From: Hyaloscypha bicolor E
Lineage: Eukaryota > Ascomycota > Leotiomycetes > Helotiales > Hyaloscyphaceae
Assembly: GCF_002865645.1 (NCBI RefSeq)
Contig: NW_020194515.1
Coordinates: 1,643,319 to 1,707,318, forward strand
Length of the DNA stretch: 64,000 nucleotides
Direction of reading: 5' to 3'
In this document: positions 20,526 through 33,096 of the stretch, in pieces
How positions within the stretch are numbered: position 1 is the first letter of the stretch
Layout of the letters: each line of letters starts with the position of its first letter
Program-made: the position numbers and the translations under genes
The notes under the pieces: generated by a model
What the model was told of the DNA's origin: nothing
Seen by the model: only the letters and a program-made list of their open reading frames with translations
Database searches by the model: none

Positions 20526-21710
20526 GGCCTAAAATCCGATATACCCTGCTGTGTTATCAGTAAACTAGACAGAGCGCTAGTTCTGGGAATTCTAAAGCTT
20601 ATTTCTCTACTAATATTAGGACCTTAATAGGCTAGGGGCACCCCGTTCGGCGCCTTACGGCGTATAGGGCACAACTGTATACGGGACATATCTGTATATA
20701 AAGCATATTTATATTTAAAGTATATTCTTTACTAATACGAGGACCTTAATAGGCTAGGGGCACGGTGTTTGGCGCCTTCGGCGCCTTACAGGAGCGTATA
20801 TATATCCTTGAGGATATACTTCCTAAGCAATTATAAGTAAGGGACAGAGGGACGTATATGTTGCCTACCTTTTATATATATACCGGGGGCTAAAGAATAG
20901 CCGAAAAAGAAAGCCTTATTTTATGATAAAATTATAAAAATTAGCTTGCGAAGTGCGGGGGAAGGGGGCTAGAAGGGAATTCAATTCTTAATTATATAAG
21001 TACCCGTTCTAGGGTTTACCCAGAGAGGGTGCTTATGTATTCTAATCAGACTTGGCCTCCTGTCATTTCCCCTTTGGGCGTACACCCATGTTTTAGGAAT
21101 GCTACGCGAGCAAAACAGGGATGTTGCAGGGATTGGCAGGGGCATACTGTTTTTGTATCTATTCTGACATACCTTCTTCCACCCGCCGCATTAAGCTGGC
21201 CAATTAATTAATGTAATGAACCTTACGGGCTCCATAGCCTGCAGCAAGAGTAGATCTAGCGATATTTATAGGGCCTGTGCGCTATATTTTGGCCAGGGAA
21301 AGCCTATAAGGCCCCATAGGTAGAGTGCTTCCCTTGCTGCCGGGCAACGGCCCTGGTTAGTTACAAGACTTATAGCCTTGACCTCCATAGCTATTTCTGA
21401 TTCTCAAAATCTATAGAACTTTAATAAAAACCTCATTAAAAGTATATTTAATTTGTGAAAATAAAATATATGAGTAATGCATGGAAGTATATAAGTCTAT
21501 AGCATAGATCGCGATACCCTCGCTAAAAAGTGGTAGCGTTGAGGGTATTCAGGTTACTTTAGGGGGCGACAGCGACAGCGATAGCAGCGTTAATGGCGAT
21601 GTCAATGGGCTATGTGATTCCCATTAACTAATTGGCCAGCTTAATGCGGCGGGTGGAAAGGGCATATCAGATTTACTGATAACACGGCGGGGTATATCAG
21701 ATTTTAGGCC
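20526..21710. mobile_element. Non-autonomous MULE-like element (1185 bp) with 9-bp duplication
   Basis: Inverted ends of about 45 bp start GGCCTAAAATC and run through GTGTTATCAGTAAA. The flanking duplication CCTGGCAAC at 20517-20525 and 21711-21719 is exact and 9 bp, as for Mutator-like elements. No transposase is visible. Inside is a direct repeat with 122-bp period (GACCTTAATAGGCTAGGGGC at 20620 and 20742) and a second inverted pair (CCACCCGCCGCATTAAGC at about 21180, complement at about 21640). The inner right arm follows the right terminal repeat. This suggests a rearranged or partly duplicated end. It is different in sequence from the MULE-like element at 3002-3735. Confidence 0.85.
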
Positions 21711-22824
21711 CCTGGCAACACGCGAAGAGAATGCGGGGCACCCGGCTGTTTGGCGATTTGATATCTTAGTTTATTTGACCCTAGTATCGTTATGGGGCTG
21801 GGAATAGCCAGAGCAACACCCACAAGCAAGAGGTAGTTTATTTGAAGAATCTACAGTATCATTCTGTCTCAATGACTTGTAGCAAAAGCCTCGTGACCCA
21901 TCGCTTCAGCTTCTCAGAGACGTGCACCGAAGACCGAAGTTTTTTCAGACACCACGCAAGTTGCAAGATTTCTGAATAATACGAAAGAATGCCAGCCACC
22001 AAATGGTTCGAATGATATCCAAAGGTGATTGAACGGACGACATCTTCCTCGAGGACATCGATCCTCAAGACGCCAATCTATGAGCAATGTTGAACGATAT
22101 TCTCCCGCTTTGTTGAAATTAGGGGCCTGAGGCCCCTAATAGGCTTAGTAAGCCCTGGAACCGAACGCCATGGGGCTGTGCACTAGCTTAATACCCTGTC
22201 CAGCTGGAATACCCTGTATAGCTGGAATACCCTGTACGGCTGGAATACCCTGTACAGCTGGAATACCCTGTATGGCTGGAATACCCTGTATAGCTGGAAT
22301 ACCCTGTATGGCTGGAATACCCTGTATAGCTGTAATCGGTTCAGCTGGCATAGGGATTTAGTACATGTGACTTAGGGGGTTCAGGGCTATATATACGGGC
22401 TACTTACCACTGTAGAACAGCAGTCAATTCAGTATCGTTTACTTGGTTTACATTGCAAGCACGTGACCCTAGCTATATTGCCTTAGCTAGTTCAACACGC
22501 TTGGGGCTTAAAGTCGTTGGCATTTTGTATCCCTGAGCGCTCATCCATACGAGATTTGGAAGTCCTTTATCAGAAATACAAATACGGGAATATCGTTGTC
22601 CTAGGATTGATATACAATGATGATGGAAGTTCTATAATGATATTTATACCTCTCCAAGCAAGCCTCCTAAAGTGGGGCACTGCAATTCAGGGGTAGATCT
22701 TCCGTAAGCGAGAGATAAGATAGCATAAACTCTTGGCAGCCACAACCTCGGGCTAGTCTTCCTCCCCTTCACATCCCAGCCCCTTCCTTCCATCATTGAT
22801 ATTCTGGCCAGACGAACCACAACT
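21711..22824. other. Non-coding region containing an 18-bp minisatellite
   Basis: Apart from the minisatellite, no gene was recognised. A TATA-like run and a CACGTGAC box lie between 22390 and 22470. The short open frames are random or are the repeat array read as protein. Confidence 0.4.
22191..22334. repeat. Minisatellite, eight units of 18 bp
   Basis: Eight tandem copies of ATACCCTGTAYRGCTGGA-type units, differing only at two or three positions (mostly transitions). Because the unit is a multiple of three, both strands read as open frames (for example repeats of AIQGIP on the minus strand), but there is no start context or domain to support a gene. Likely a length-variable locus. Confidence 0.92.
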
Positions 22825-24914
22825 ATGGGTGTCAAAGTGCGTCTGGCAGTGGTCTCGACAGCCGGCGCGCGTGGGAAGCTAGGCTCAGTGAAGGTCGTCT
22901 TCACAAGAGTGGGGTTGACGTTGATTCTCCTCGTTATTTTTCTATGGTGGAGAGAATTGGGCTTTGAGAAAGCTCCGTCGCGATCGTGGTTTGAAAAGAA
23001 TTCAATTGGAGGCATGAAGGGGTGGATATGGGGCGAGGTGAGCTCTTTCCTTTATCCTCACCTTTGGCTTGAAGTCGCACCTCTTAACAAAGGCGAACTC
23101 TGATATCGAGACAGATCAAGCCCTCAGAAGACCTCATATGGTACCCATGCTACAATGAATACGATTGCGCTCGGCTGGAGGTATGACCTTCTCAGTCCCC
23201 CAACTTCAGCGGTCCATCTACTGAAGTGACAGGTACCGCTCGACTGGCTCGACCCCTCTCCCCCGAACATGGTCACCATTGCTATAATCCGCTACAACGC
23301 AACCGAGAGAACCAACTACAAGGGACCGATTTTCGTCAATCCAGGTGGGCCAGGTGGTTCCGGTATCTGGTTTGTCAAACATCTGGCACCTTACTATCAG
23401 TCTGTCGTGGGAAGGAATCACGTGAGCATCTGTCCCATCCTCTCCATCCCGTTCTCTCTTCTTGCAACGATATTGAGGAGAGGTGAATAGGACATTATCT
23501 CTTTCGATCCCCGCGGTATCGGAGCAACTGTTCCACCAATATCTTGCTGGAATTTATCGTCTTCAACCAGCATCTCTTCGCTCCTCTGGGATATCCAAGC
23601 ACCGCCGGTTCTTGATGCTCATGCGGGCGTCCTCTACGATGCATACGCCCACGCATCAGCGTTCTCACAGCAATGCGCTTCCATCATCGGTTCAGATGAA
23701 CATATGATAGGCAGATTCGTAAGCACAGCGAGTGTAGCGAGGGATATGCTACATATCATTGAGAAACTTGGAGAGGAGAAATTGAAATACTGGGGTTTCA
23801 GCTATGGGACGTTCTTGGGCGTTACGTTTGCGAGTCTCTGGCCTCAGAAAGTGGGGCGGATGGTGCTTGACGGTATACATTTCTCTACTCTCACAAACCT
23901 TGCGGATACAATATTGACGAACGAACAGGCAACGTGGACGCCGAACAATACTCCTCCGGCGAAGGAACTCATTTCTTAACAGACACTGATGCCGTAATGA
24001 ATTCCTTCTTCACCTACTGTCACGCTGCCGGGCCCACTCTCTGTGCTCTCTACGCTTCTTCCCCCTCCACCATCGAGGTCCGACTCGCGACTCTCCTCGC
24101 AACCCTCAAAAACTCCCCAGTCATTGTGCCAGCCTCATCGCCAAACAGCAGACCCGAGATCATTACTTTTAGCAGAGTACGGAAGCTGATATCTAGCGCT
24201 CTCTACCGTCCCCTCGTCGTCTTCCCCGCCTTAGCGTCAGCTCTCGCCGCCCTCGAATCTGGAGACGGGAAGCCATTCCTCTCAATCTCCCCACAATTCC
24301 AAGATCAACTCCCACTTTGCGACTCTACTTCCTCTCTTGATCCCGCCCCAGAAATGCCAGAAGTAGAAAGCTCAGCAGACGCCTCCGTCGCAATCCTTTG
24401 CTCCGACCAAGCGCCGTTCACCGGCGGCGTTTCCGCCTTCTCCAGCTATCTTGAACAATGCTCGAATGCGTCGAAAAGTGCAGGTGCGACGATGGCGAGC
24501 ATGAGGCTTGGGTGTGTTGAGTGGGGTGTTCGTGCAAAGTGGCGATTTGATGGACCCTTTGGGACGGATGCCGAGACGAAGATATTGTTTGTGGGCAATA
24601 GAGCAGATAACATCACGCCGTTGAAGAGCGCGTACATCAACGCGGCGAGGTTTCCTGGGAGTGTGGTGTTGGAGCAGAATTCGTACGGACACACGAGTTT
24701 AAGCATGCCGAGTAGGTGTACCGCGAAGACGATTCGGGAGTATTTTCAGGAGGGAGCGATGCCGGAGGAGGGAAAGGTGTGTGAGGGAGATTTGATACCT
24801 TTCCAACCTTGGAACAACACTTCTGCTACGGCGGTCGCGGAAGATGATGAACATGCAGAGCTTGATGAGGCTTTGATGGGATTGATGAAGTTTCCTCCTC
24901 CCTTCGGCACATGA
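22825..24914 (+). CDS. Membrane-anchored S33-type serine peptidase / TAP-like alpha-beta hydrolase
   Basis: Five exons (22825-23037, 23115-23180, 23233-23421, 23491-23872, 23929-24914) encode 611 residues, all in phase. Residues about 29-42 are a single hydrophobic anchor, predicting a type II membrane protein. The alpha-beta hydrolase fold shows VNPGGPGGSG (oxyanion loop), SFDPRGIGAT, and the nucleophile elbow GFSYGTFLG with Ser260. The C-terminal TAP-like domain supplies Asp510 (NRADNITPL) and His538 (YGHTSL). Relatives are prolyl or tripeptidyl aminopeptidases of family S33 that trim N-terminal residues from peptides. The substrate here is unknown. All catalytic residues are present, so it is likely active. 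Confidence 0.9.
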
Positions 24915-25217
24915 GAGAGATGAGATATACTGGCTAGGAATGGAATTATGAACAATCTAATTTTCTCTGGCTACCGCTGTCCCACAAATACATACATGCG
25001 GCTAGACTTTTTGATGCAGGCACTCGTACAACTTTTCCAATGCACCGATGCGCCAAGATGATATGCAGATGTAGACTCCTTACGCCATCCTTGCTATGCA
25101 TACCGAGAAGTAAAAGACTCATAAAACGAAGACATCCCTTCTCTCCCGGCTCACTTGAACCCAGAAACTAAACCTCCACACCTGCCATGGATGTTACCGG
25201 CTCTCAAAAGAGAAAGC
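24915..25217. other. Convergent intergenic region, no gene seen
   Basis: Lies between the 3' ends of the rightward peptidase gene and the leftward glycosyltransferase gene. It should contain both 3' UTRs. The overlapping open frames are antisense shadows of the neighbouring coding DNA. Confidence 0.5.
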
Positions 25218-26936
25218 CTAAAACAGCCAAAGCAGCTCAACAACTCTATCGATCCCCACACTATGCCCCTCCACAAGCTTCGCCCTCTCCACGTAAACCT
25301 GCCTAACACCCACACCCTCCACAACATTCGCCTCAACCAGCAACAAGCTCCTCTTAACCCCCTCTTTAACAGGCTCCCTCAACGGCCCGATTTTATGCAC
25401 ATACCTCCACAGCTCTCCATCCCATGTCTTCTCCACCTTTCCCAACTCTACGCCTTCCCTCTCAATACCACCAGGATACTCGTTAATACTATACCCATTG
25501 CTCAACACGGTATCGTCATCAAACTGCCATCTCTGCAGGACACATTCATCTCCACACGCCTTGCTGACATTCGCCACCATCGGCACATTAACACTGAACC
25601 AGGACTTCCAATGGTGAATCGTGAGCAATCTTCTCCCGGACTCAAAATAACCAGATGGGTCGCCGTTGATGTCCATTTGATGGAGCTCCATAATCATTCA
25701 AGCAGTCGTTGACGATCTGATCACCTTGGTTCTTCGTGGAAGCCATGCATCGTTCCCAGACTTTCTCTTCCGTGAGCCGCTTGGCGAGCGGGACGGAGAC
25801 GAAGATCCCGCCGCCGCCGAAGGGGAGAAGGCCGAAGGCGTGGATCTGCCCAATATTATCGGACATGGCGGCGACCATGCGCTCATTTTCAGGATTGTAT
25901 AGCTTTTTGAAGTGTTGCACGAGATAAGGCAGAGAAGGGACAAAGGTATCGTCATCGAACATAGCAAGCCATTTCGTATTCGGCGTTCTCGTCTCATACA
26001 GTTTCTTCAAGATCGAGAAGTAGGCTTTAGGGGAGGGAGCAGCGGCAGCAGTGATTGTTAGATTGATGCCCATGGCGCGGATCTCCCGCTCGAGAGGAAG
26101 GTCGTCGTCGTGTGGGGGAGCCATCACGTGTAGCCGGCATCCGGAATTGGGCAGCCCTACAATCAAATCAGTGAGATATTTCATTGGGGAAGAGAGAGTG
26201 AGGAACGAGCCGGATGCGTGAAACATCTTCCCGACCAGTGAGGTGAGGAGCTCGGGATATAGGACAAAGAAATAGGTTGGTTACAGTGGGCGATTTGGGG
26301 GATTGCGTCGTGGAGCCGAGGGATCTTCGTCGACATGCCAAAAGAGAAGGTGCTCATGTCTACCTTCGGGGAGTTCGGGACTTCTAACTCAAGGATATCC
26401 GGGGAATCGATGGCGACGGTCGTCAGGTTGGCTTTATCGAGCATGTGAGGAGCTCCGAAGAGGGTTTCATTGACGCGAGTCAAGGACGGTCTACCCCCTG
26501 CGTAGTACTTCGTCTTGATTGTGCGTCGCGCGTAGGTGAACTGGTCTGAGCCAACATGTCTGGTCAGATGAGAGAGATCCAGTGTCTGGATGTGTGTCTG
26601 CGGAGACACCATGTCGAGGAACTTCTTTGCGTAGGGAACGGCCACTGTCCCAAGCTTCCTTTCATTGGGCACGAGAGCAAAGTATATCCAGCTGAGAACA
26701 AGAATGCCGGCTGCTGCGACCTCGATCAGGGTCTTCCTGCTGCGTCTGTGAGCCGGCATGATGGCCACCATTGCTTTCGAATGGCCGGAAACCACTATAT
26801 GGCCGAATCGCTCGACTTCGAAGGTGCAATGCTCCTCTGGAGAGAGTTTGAAAATGGGCATTGGGGGGGTTCGAGGGCTGTGCGAAATATATGTGCGAGC
26901 TAACGCATCATTGGCTGGAATGATGCTAGGAGCCAA
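25218..26936 (-). pseudogene. Fringe-like (DUF604/GT31-type) glycosyltransferase with a frameshifting deletion
   Basis: Exon 1 (26285-26936) has a hydrophobic signal anchor (TLIEVAAAGILVLSWIYFALV) and the stem; translation may begin at 26936 or at an in-frame Met near 26759. A 128-nt intron (26157-26284) joins IPQIAH to WLPNSGCRLHVMAPP. The catalytic domain has the DDD-type sugar-nucleotide/metal motif (WLAMFDDDTFVPSL), the loop FGLLPFGGGGIFVS, and then DPSGYFESGRRLLTIHHWKSW with C-terminal text ending VVELLWLF. Near 25695 the frame changes: CLND runs directly into ELHQMDING, and about 12 residues expected from family alignments are missing. A deletion that is not a multiple of three is the simplest reading. 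Other conserved residues remain, so the loss looks recent, or it could be an assembly error. It would act in the Golgi on glycoproteins or glycolipids. Confidence 0.75.
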
Positions 26937-27791
26937 AGTTCAAAGAGAATCGCTTCGTTTGACAAGCCGCCATCTCCGAACGGTCCCAAATGCCGAAACT
27001 TTAGACAGAAAACTGGACAACAAGAACTGGGCAGAAGGTTCAATGATCTTCATTTCGCTTGAAATGCTTTGCAGGAAACATAGAAGTGTGCACACGGTAC
27101 GCGTGTATTGATCAGCATGAACACCCTTCGCAGATGTCGTCCATACATACGTAAAAAAAGCCACCTAGAGATCTGATGACAGCGGCTGGAAGACTAATGT
27201 GGTCACTGTGCCGACCCAGATATATTATGTTGGGTAGATCTGGATGGGCCCGGTCGTAGTCTGATAGGTGTTGGACGGATGATGGTGCGGGAAAAAAAGG
27301 TGGTGGGGTTAAGGTTACTGCCCTAGGCTGAGGATTTCGCTGCACGCGTAGATCTCAGCACAGCCACTAAGTCCCACATCTTCTACGAGAGAAACAGGCA
27401 CCGACTACATTCTGCGATGTTTCGTGCTCTAGATGGACATGGGGCCAGATTCTAGAGAAGGATTACCTCTACTACGCAAAGCCTCGGGGGCCTAGAAAGA
27501 AAGAAAACCCTCTGAAGGACTCCAATATCAATAGTATTGATTATCTCAAAAAAAATATCCAACTCCGGACACGCCAAAGTAACTTCATACACCTCATTGA
27601 TCAGCACATGGAGGGCCTGGGTTCCCATTTCCGCGCTCAAGAGCCACCGCACCATTACCTTGGAAATACTGATAAGAAAGAATGTAGGAAAGGTAAGAGG
27701 AAATCTAGTAAGGGAAAAAAGAAACAATACCGCTGCCTCTGGACAACAGCAAAATATATCAGCCTGGCCGACAAGCTCAAGAAGAGAAGTC
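26937..27791. other. Intergenic region, no gene recognised
   Basis: Upstream of the glycosyltransferase gene and downstream of the RRM gene. Open frames at 27452-28031 overlap the RRM gene 3' end on both strands and have no domains of their own. Confidence 0.45.
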
Positions 27792-29243
27792 TCAATGACG
27801 CCTCCTACCACTTCCATCGGCAACCGCCGGTGTTCCCCTCGTCGGCTCCTTGCTCTTCGGCCGACTCTTCCTCCCTCTGTCTTCACTGCTAAGCTCTCTT
27901 GTCCTCTCCTTCCCCGCAGCCGACTTACTCGATCCGTCACCATTTCCATTCCATTGCGCATCCCGATGCTCCTTCGACGCCGCTTCTTGCCTCTCGTCCA
28001 CTCTCCCATGCGTCATCGAAGGACTCTCTGACAATCGTCCAGAAGAATCAGGCGTCAGGTACCCATGTTGTTGTTGAGGTTGTTGGAAGGTCTCGGCCGG
28101 CTCGACACCTTCTTTTGCCAGTGTGACTCGCAGCTCGCGTCCTTGAAACTTGCGTCCGTCGATGGATTCGACGACTTTCTTGGCGATGCGATGGGTTTCG
28201 AAGATGACGAATGCATGGCCTTTCAACCTTCCGTCCGAGTGCCGTGCGAGGTCTACGTGCTGGATTGCAGTGCTGTAGGGACGACTGGAGCGTGAGGATG
28301 AGGATCGAGAAGAGAACTGATCGATTAGGGAGATCAAGGCCGCTTCGCTTGTATCACGAGGGAGTCCTTTGATTATGACCTTTCGTGCTTCAGTTTGCAC
28401 TACAGGACCGTTGACAGTACTTGTGGTTGCTTGTTGAATGCTCTTCATTGTAGATGGTGGGGACATGACGCTGTTGTTGAAGGCCATCGGGAAACAGGCA
28501 TACACTGGCTGGCGTTGCGGGATATATATTGGAGTAGCTGGAGCCATGTTGCCGGCATATACGATGGTAGGCTGAGGGGCTGCACTGAAGTACTCCACAG
28601 GTTGGTTGACAGCAAAGGCGTTTTGGGGAGCTTCGTAGATTGGGGAAGGTGGCTGATAGTAGCCACCAGTGGAGTAGACTGGAGATACCGGAGAGTAGTT
28701 ACTCTGCGGTTGCTGGTTCCACTGCATTAAGTCAGAAAAGAATTGCTGCGAGCTGCCTCAACTTGCCTCGGAATAAGTTTCCTGTGGGGAAAATGGTTGC
28801 ATCAACGGTCCTGTGTACTGCTGATACCCAGAGGATGTGGAATAGTCCGTGGCGGTGCTGTCACTACGACCTCGTTGTGAGGGCGATGCCGTCACTCCGA
28901 GATCAGCAAGCATAACAGGCTCAGTCTCATTACGGCCATCCGCAATCAAGGCCCTATGTTCAAGCTCGCCGCCATTGAGATGGGCTTCCAAATCAGCAAG
29001 AATCCCCACGACACGCGAAGACATACCTAGAGCTCTAAAGAAGTTTTCCTTCCCTTTTACCCTTACCCAGCCATTTGTCTGGTTCTGTGGGTAGATCATA
29101 GCATGATCGATCTCAATGTAGGACCCATCTGGTTGTTGATTCCTGGCAAAGTCTTTCAACTTTTGCCACGAGAGATTCCAAGGCAGTCCTGCAACAATGA
29201 TGTAATAGTCTCCAGTCTCATCTCCAGCAGGGACAAGAGGCAT
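27792..29243 (-). CDS. RNA-binding protein with two RRM domains
   Basis: Exons 29027-29243, 28767-28984 and 27792-28721 give 454 residues. RRM1 (about residues 9-75) contains DYYIIVAGLPWNLSWQKLKDF and NGWVRVKGKENFFRAL. A Gln/Tyr/Pro-rich linker follows. RRM2 (about 256-345) contains KVIIKGLPRDTS and GHAFVIFETHRIAKKV. The C-terminus is Ser/Arg/Lys-rich (KERTRELSSEDRGRKSRPKSK). The architecture suggests an mRNA-processing or mRNP factor; the specific role is unknown. The first intron (28985-29026, 42 nt) is a multiple of three and stop-free, so retention would insert 14 residues into RRM1. The second intron (28722-28766) has a GCAAGT donor (GC-AG). The start was set at MPLVPAGDE, immediately before the first RRM; the frame stays open further upstream, so an N-terminal extension is possible. 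Confidence 0.82.
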
Positions 29244-32200
29244 GTTGTAGTCTGTTTGTATTGGTTCGGGTCTGATTCGAGAGACAAGGATCCGGATTTG
29301 GTAATTTAGGAGTAAGGGATGATCTTCGAACCAAGGTTTCCAAGAACTACTTATGGACTCGACTTTGAGTACTTGAGAAGACGCCACCAGTTCTCCGGGG
29401 CTTCCCTCCGTGAAAATTGCAGTCCAAAATCCTGTATTCTGCAATTATGTCTAGATGGGGATGGCCAAAACCTGATGGAATCGGATGTTAATGGGCCAGA
29501 AAACGCAAGGCGGGTTCTCCAACAATGGCGGAAGAAGAGAGATATGACAGAACCAAAACGTGAAATTTATTTCTTGATGCCCCCTGTTGTGTAACGGCAT
29601 AACAACAGGTGGTTCCACCATTCTTCTTCAACCTTCCCTCGATTGGAAGGATGGAGTTCTTTCGGCGTGTTGGTGGCGAGCCCAGGGTTTCAACCCCTCA
29701 GCTGGCTGGTTGTGGGTCTATTAGAGGATCTCGGTGATTGGAGGCCATATGTTCAAACCCAAGGAGCATCCACGAGTGGCAATGAGACCGCAACAGTCGC
29801 AACAATCCCATAATAGACAGCTTGAGCACCGCGAGTTACACAAAAGGTCCCTGCGGCGCCTAGACTAATTTTTTTACTTCTCGGCGTGGTTCACCCCCAC
29901 GCAACTCCACCAAATCCCCAAAATCTCCACATGGCTCGCTCCCCAGAAAGCATGGGCTGGAGCATCAAGACGGGGTGAGGAGTCACGGCAAAGCCACCGT
30001 CGCCCCGGTTTTCGGTGTCTCGGCCGCCAATGTCGAGACAGAAGCGGGTGTCAGATGCTAGCGTCGATCTTAGGGGGGGCCGTATACCAACCGGAACTGA
30101 TTTGAATGAGTTCCGGGCTGTCATGGAGCAGCTAAATCGTCAATAAGAAAGCGCAATGCAGGCCGCGACATTGGAAGCAAAGAGAGCCCTCGGCCACTGG
30201 CTGTGCTAATATGCAGGCGTATCTGAAAAGGGATGAGGGATAAAGGGCGCAAAGTGACCTGTAGCAGGGATCGCAGCAACGGCCCTTCTGGAACGGGACG
30301 TTGCGATTCGCGAGGAGTCAAGATGGCTCATGAAAGGAGGATTCGAAAGGTGCACAGGGACGAAAGTTGGAAGGGCGAGAGAATGTTGGACAGGAGAACA
30401 TTGCTTTTTTATCACACGCCACTGACCTCGGGTACAAACCACCATGCAACTAATCCCTACACCGCGCACCCCCGACCCCCTTTCCAGATCTCATCCTACA
30501 CAGGATTTCGAGTTACATTGCATCGGTGAAAAGCTGGAGTCTTGCAGAACAGCTGCAGGTTCAATGGCGGACACGCATTTCCCCATTAGATCTCCGGAGT
30601 GCGTCTCACCGAGCACGTTCACCGTTTTGCCTCTTCTGCAGCTATAGACACGGTCCAGACCCGGCTCTCTCAAAATTCGGCCTGTTTGTCTGTCGATTAT
30701 TAACAGTGTCTTGGCCCATGTCGACGTGTCGACCCATTCTCTTAACACCTTTTTTTTGGCTCTTAAGACCTCTCTTACCACCGCTATGCAGCTCAGTCTA
30801 AGGGTCTGCTTGCTGATCTATGTGCCTGCTCAGAGTTGCGGTGTGATGATCTTTGCATCGAACCCTGGCTTAATTCAACCGTTCAATGTATCGAGGCGCA
30901 TTTTCCATGTGCTTTTTCGGAAGTTTGCGTGTTGGGGCTTTTTCCCGGGACCACAGAACAAGGGTCTGCATATGCTGGGAACCCGAGTACCGGGAACAGA
31001 TGCGCCGAGTTGCAGTGGCTGCAAAGCTGGTCGCTCATCCAAGTTGCATGCAATTAGTCATGATTTTGGGGCTTTCTCCCGAGTCCGAAGATCGATCTTG
31101 GGTGTGTCGAAGACGCAGTCTATCAAAATCCGTGCAAGATTTCCGTCCTTGCATAGCATGCTGTTGAGTAGTACCCTTTGGGAATTCAGAAGAAATCCCG
31201 GGTGTTGATTGTGGAACCTTCGCTTCTAAGATTCCCCAATGGTTTGCCGAGAAATTCCAACAATGAAAAAGAAAACGGGAACTGCATCAAAGATCATCAA
31301 CTTTGTCTCCTCTTTCTGCTTGCCACGTGGACCAGAAACGGGTCAAGCGGCACAAGAAGTAGGCAGGAACCTAGAAAAGATCCAGAATTTGCTTATTTGG
31401 TAGCTCTCTACGTTTCACGTGAAATTTAGCGTGCTAAAGTCCAGCCCTCAGAGATCCCAGGTACTTCCTCTCAGATTTCATTTCCACCAGGCGTTCTGTC
31501 AAGCAATCAGGCAAACTCTATTCTATTATTATGCTTTCCGTGCATCGCACGCCAGTTGAAGTTCCTTGTTCGGGATAAGGCAGCCATAGGACCGATTCTT
31601 CATTAACGGACTGCGGTGTTTTGAGAGAAAACCCACAGAACTCAAGCTAAAATTCTATCAAAATTATGATCTGGAATTTGGCTAAGAGGAAAACATTAGA
31701 TCACTCATCTTTTGTGTCTTTCCGTCAGGTTTGAGGAATTCTTTCACCACGTGGGGCAGTTTCCTGTTCCTGCTGCAGATCGTCCGAATACCCTTCAAGG
31801 GAGCACACCGACACCGGTTTTGTGAGGAAAATTGCATTAACAAGGCTCTACTTTTTCTGCGGGCTGCGGATCGGTCCGAACCACTTCTACCTAGAGAAGG
31901 GGCTTCGTTCTCTTTGCTTCTAGATCCCACTGCGTGCAATTGAAAGGCGGGGGAAATGTTGAATTGGTACTAGCTTACTAGTCCTTCCAGTACCAGGTTC
32001 AATTACTAATATTAGCTTCGCCACTCTCATTTATAATGGTTTACTATGGAAGCCTATGGAATAGCTCACTATGGAAGCTCAGGGAACGCTCACTAATATA
32101 TATGAGTCATCTGATTTATAATATACTGGAGGAAATCGCCACCCACTAGTGGGTATATAAGAACTATACTTTAGATTCCCTCCTCTCCTTTTTTACTCTT

Positions 32201-33096
32201 TACTCTCCTGTATCTAGTCATTTTACAGATTATCAACCTCCAATATATCGATTTTCCATCAATAAATCGATCACTTTCCAATAGGAAAACTTGAAGGACT
32301 GGGAAGTTTCTGAGTCATCTGAGGGTATATTTGATACCTACTGAGCCAACAGGTCCATCATCCAACATCTCGTTCACTAGGGTTTCTCATGCCCATGTTA
32401 TGGTAGTGCATCCATGTTATGTCAGCCCTTTTGCCCACATGCAAGGCAATTCCCCTTAACCAAACGAAGAGGGGCACAGCAAGTAAAGTTTAGCTCAAAT
32501 TGTGTAATAAGCAACAAAACATGGTTGAGTTCATTTATTTTTATCCTCAGATAAGTCATTGCAAAGGTTATTCGTAGCCATATCTTCGTGGACTCGTAAG
32601 CACTCTCTATCTAGCAAGCTAGACAGTGGGCTAATACTGGGCAGTTTGCTTACTGGGAGTTGCATTCACGTGCACTGTAGCTAGTTTATAGGGAGCTATA
32701 CTCACGTGCACGAGCAGGCTAAAATATGCGGCTTTAGCACGCAATTCCTATACCTGGCTTTATATCACGTGGAAATTAAGAAATAAGGATATACTTCTTA
32801 AGTAGTCGTAAGGGTAAGAGAGAGACATGCTTCTTACTCAGCTTATATATACGCGCTAGTAACTAAAAAAATAACTATACAAAAAAAAGTAAAAAAATAG
32901 AATGCGTTCTCTTATAATTTAAATTATAAAACCGCCCTATTAGTATTATAAAAGCTTAGGAGGGCTAAAACAATTATCTCTCTATAAAAGTATTATTCTA
33001 TAGCTATCCTAGAAGGGTATTAGCATATATATATATAATGGAGGTAATCTCAAGTCGCATATAAAATTACAACTTTAGGCGAGCAATCTTGGTTTG
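29244..33096. other. Gene-poor stretch
   Basis: Nearly 4 kb without a recognisable gene. Open frames at 29891-31429 have no domains and contradict one another on the two strands. From about 31940 the DNA becomes AT-rich and shows promoter-like TATATAAG near 32153 and pyrimidine-rich tracts, reminiscent of a decayed LTR, but I could not find matching terminal repeats. CACGTG boxes occur repeatedly (for example 32667 and 32692). Confidence 0.4.

Noticed and set aside
22145..22361. Repetitive open frames on both strands reading AIQGIP or GIPCIAGIP repeats
   Set aside because: They result from an 18-bp minisatellite, which stays open in any frame lacking a stop; no start context, signal or domain.
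27537..28295. Plus-strand open frames opposite the RRM gene 3' end
   Set aside because: Shadow frames of a low-complexity Ser/Arg-rich coding region; no domain.
31940..32400. Possible LTR retrotransposon remnant with TATATAAG
   Set aside because: No second terminal repeat, target duplication, primer-binding site or gag-pol text could be found; left as unassigned AT-rich DNA.
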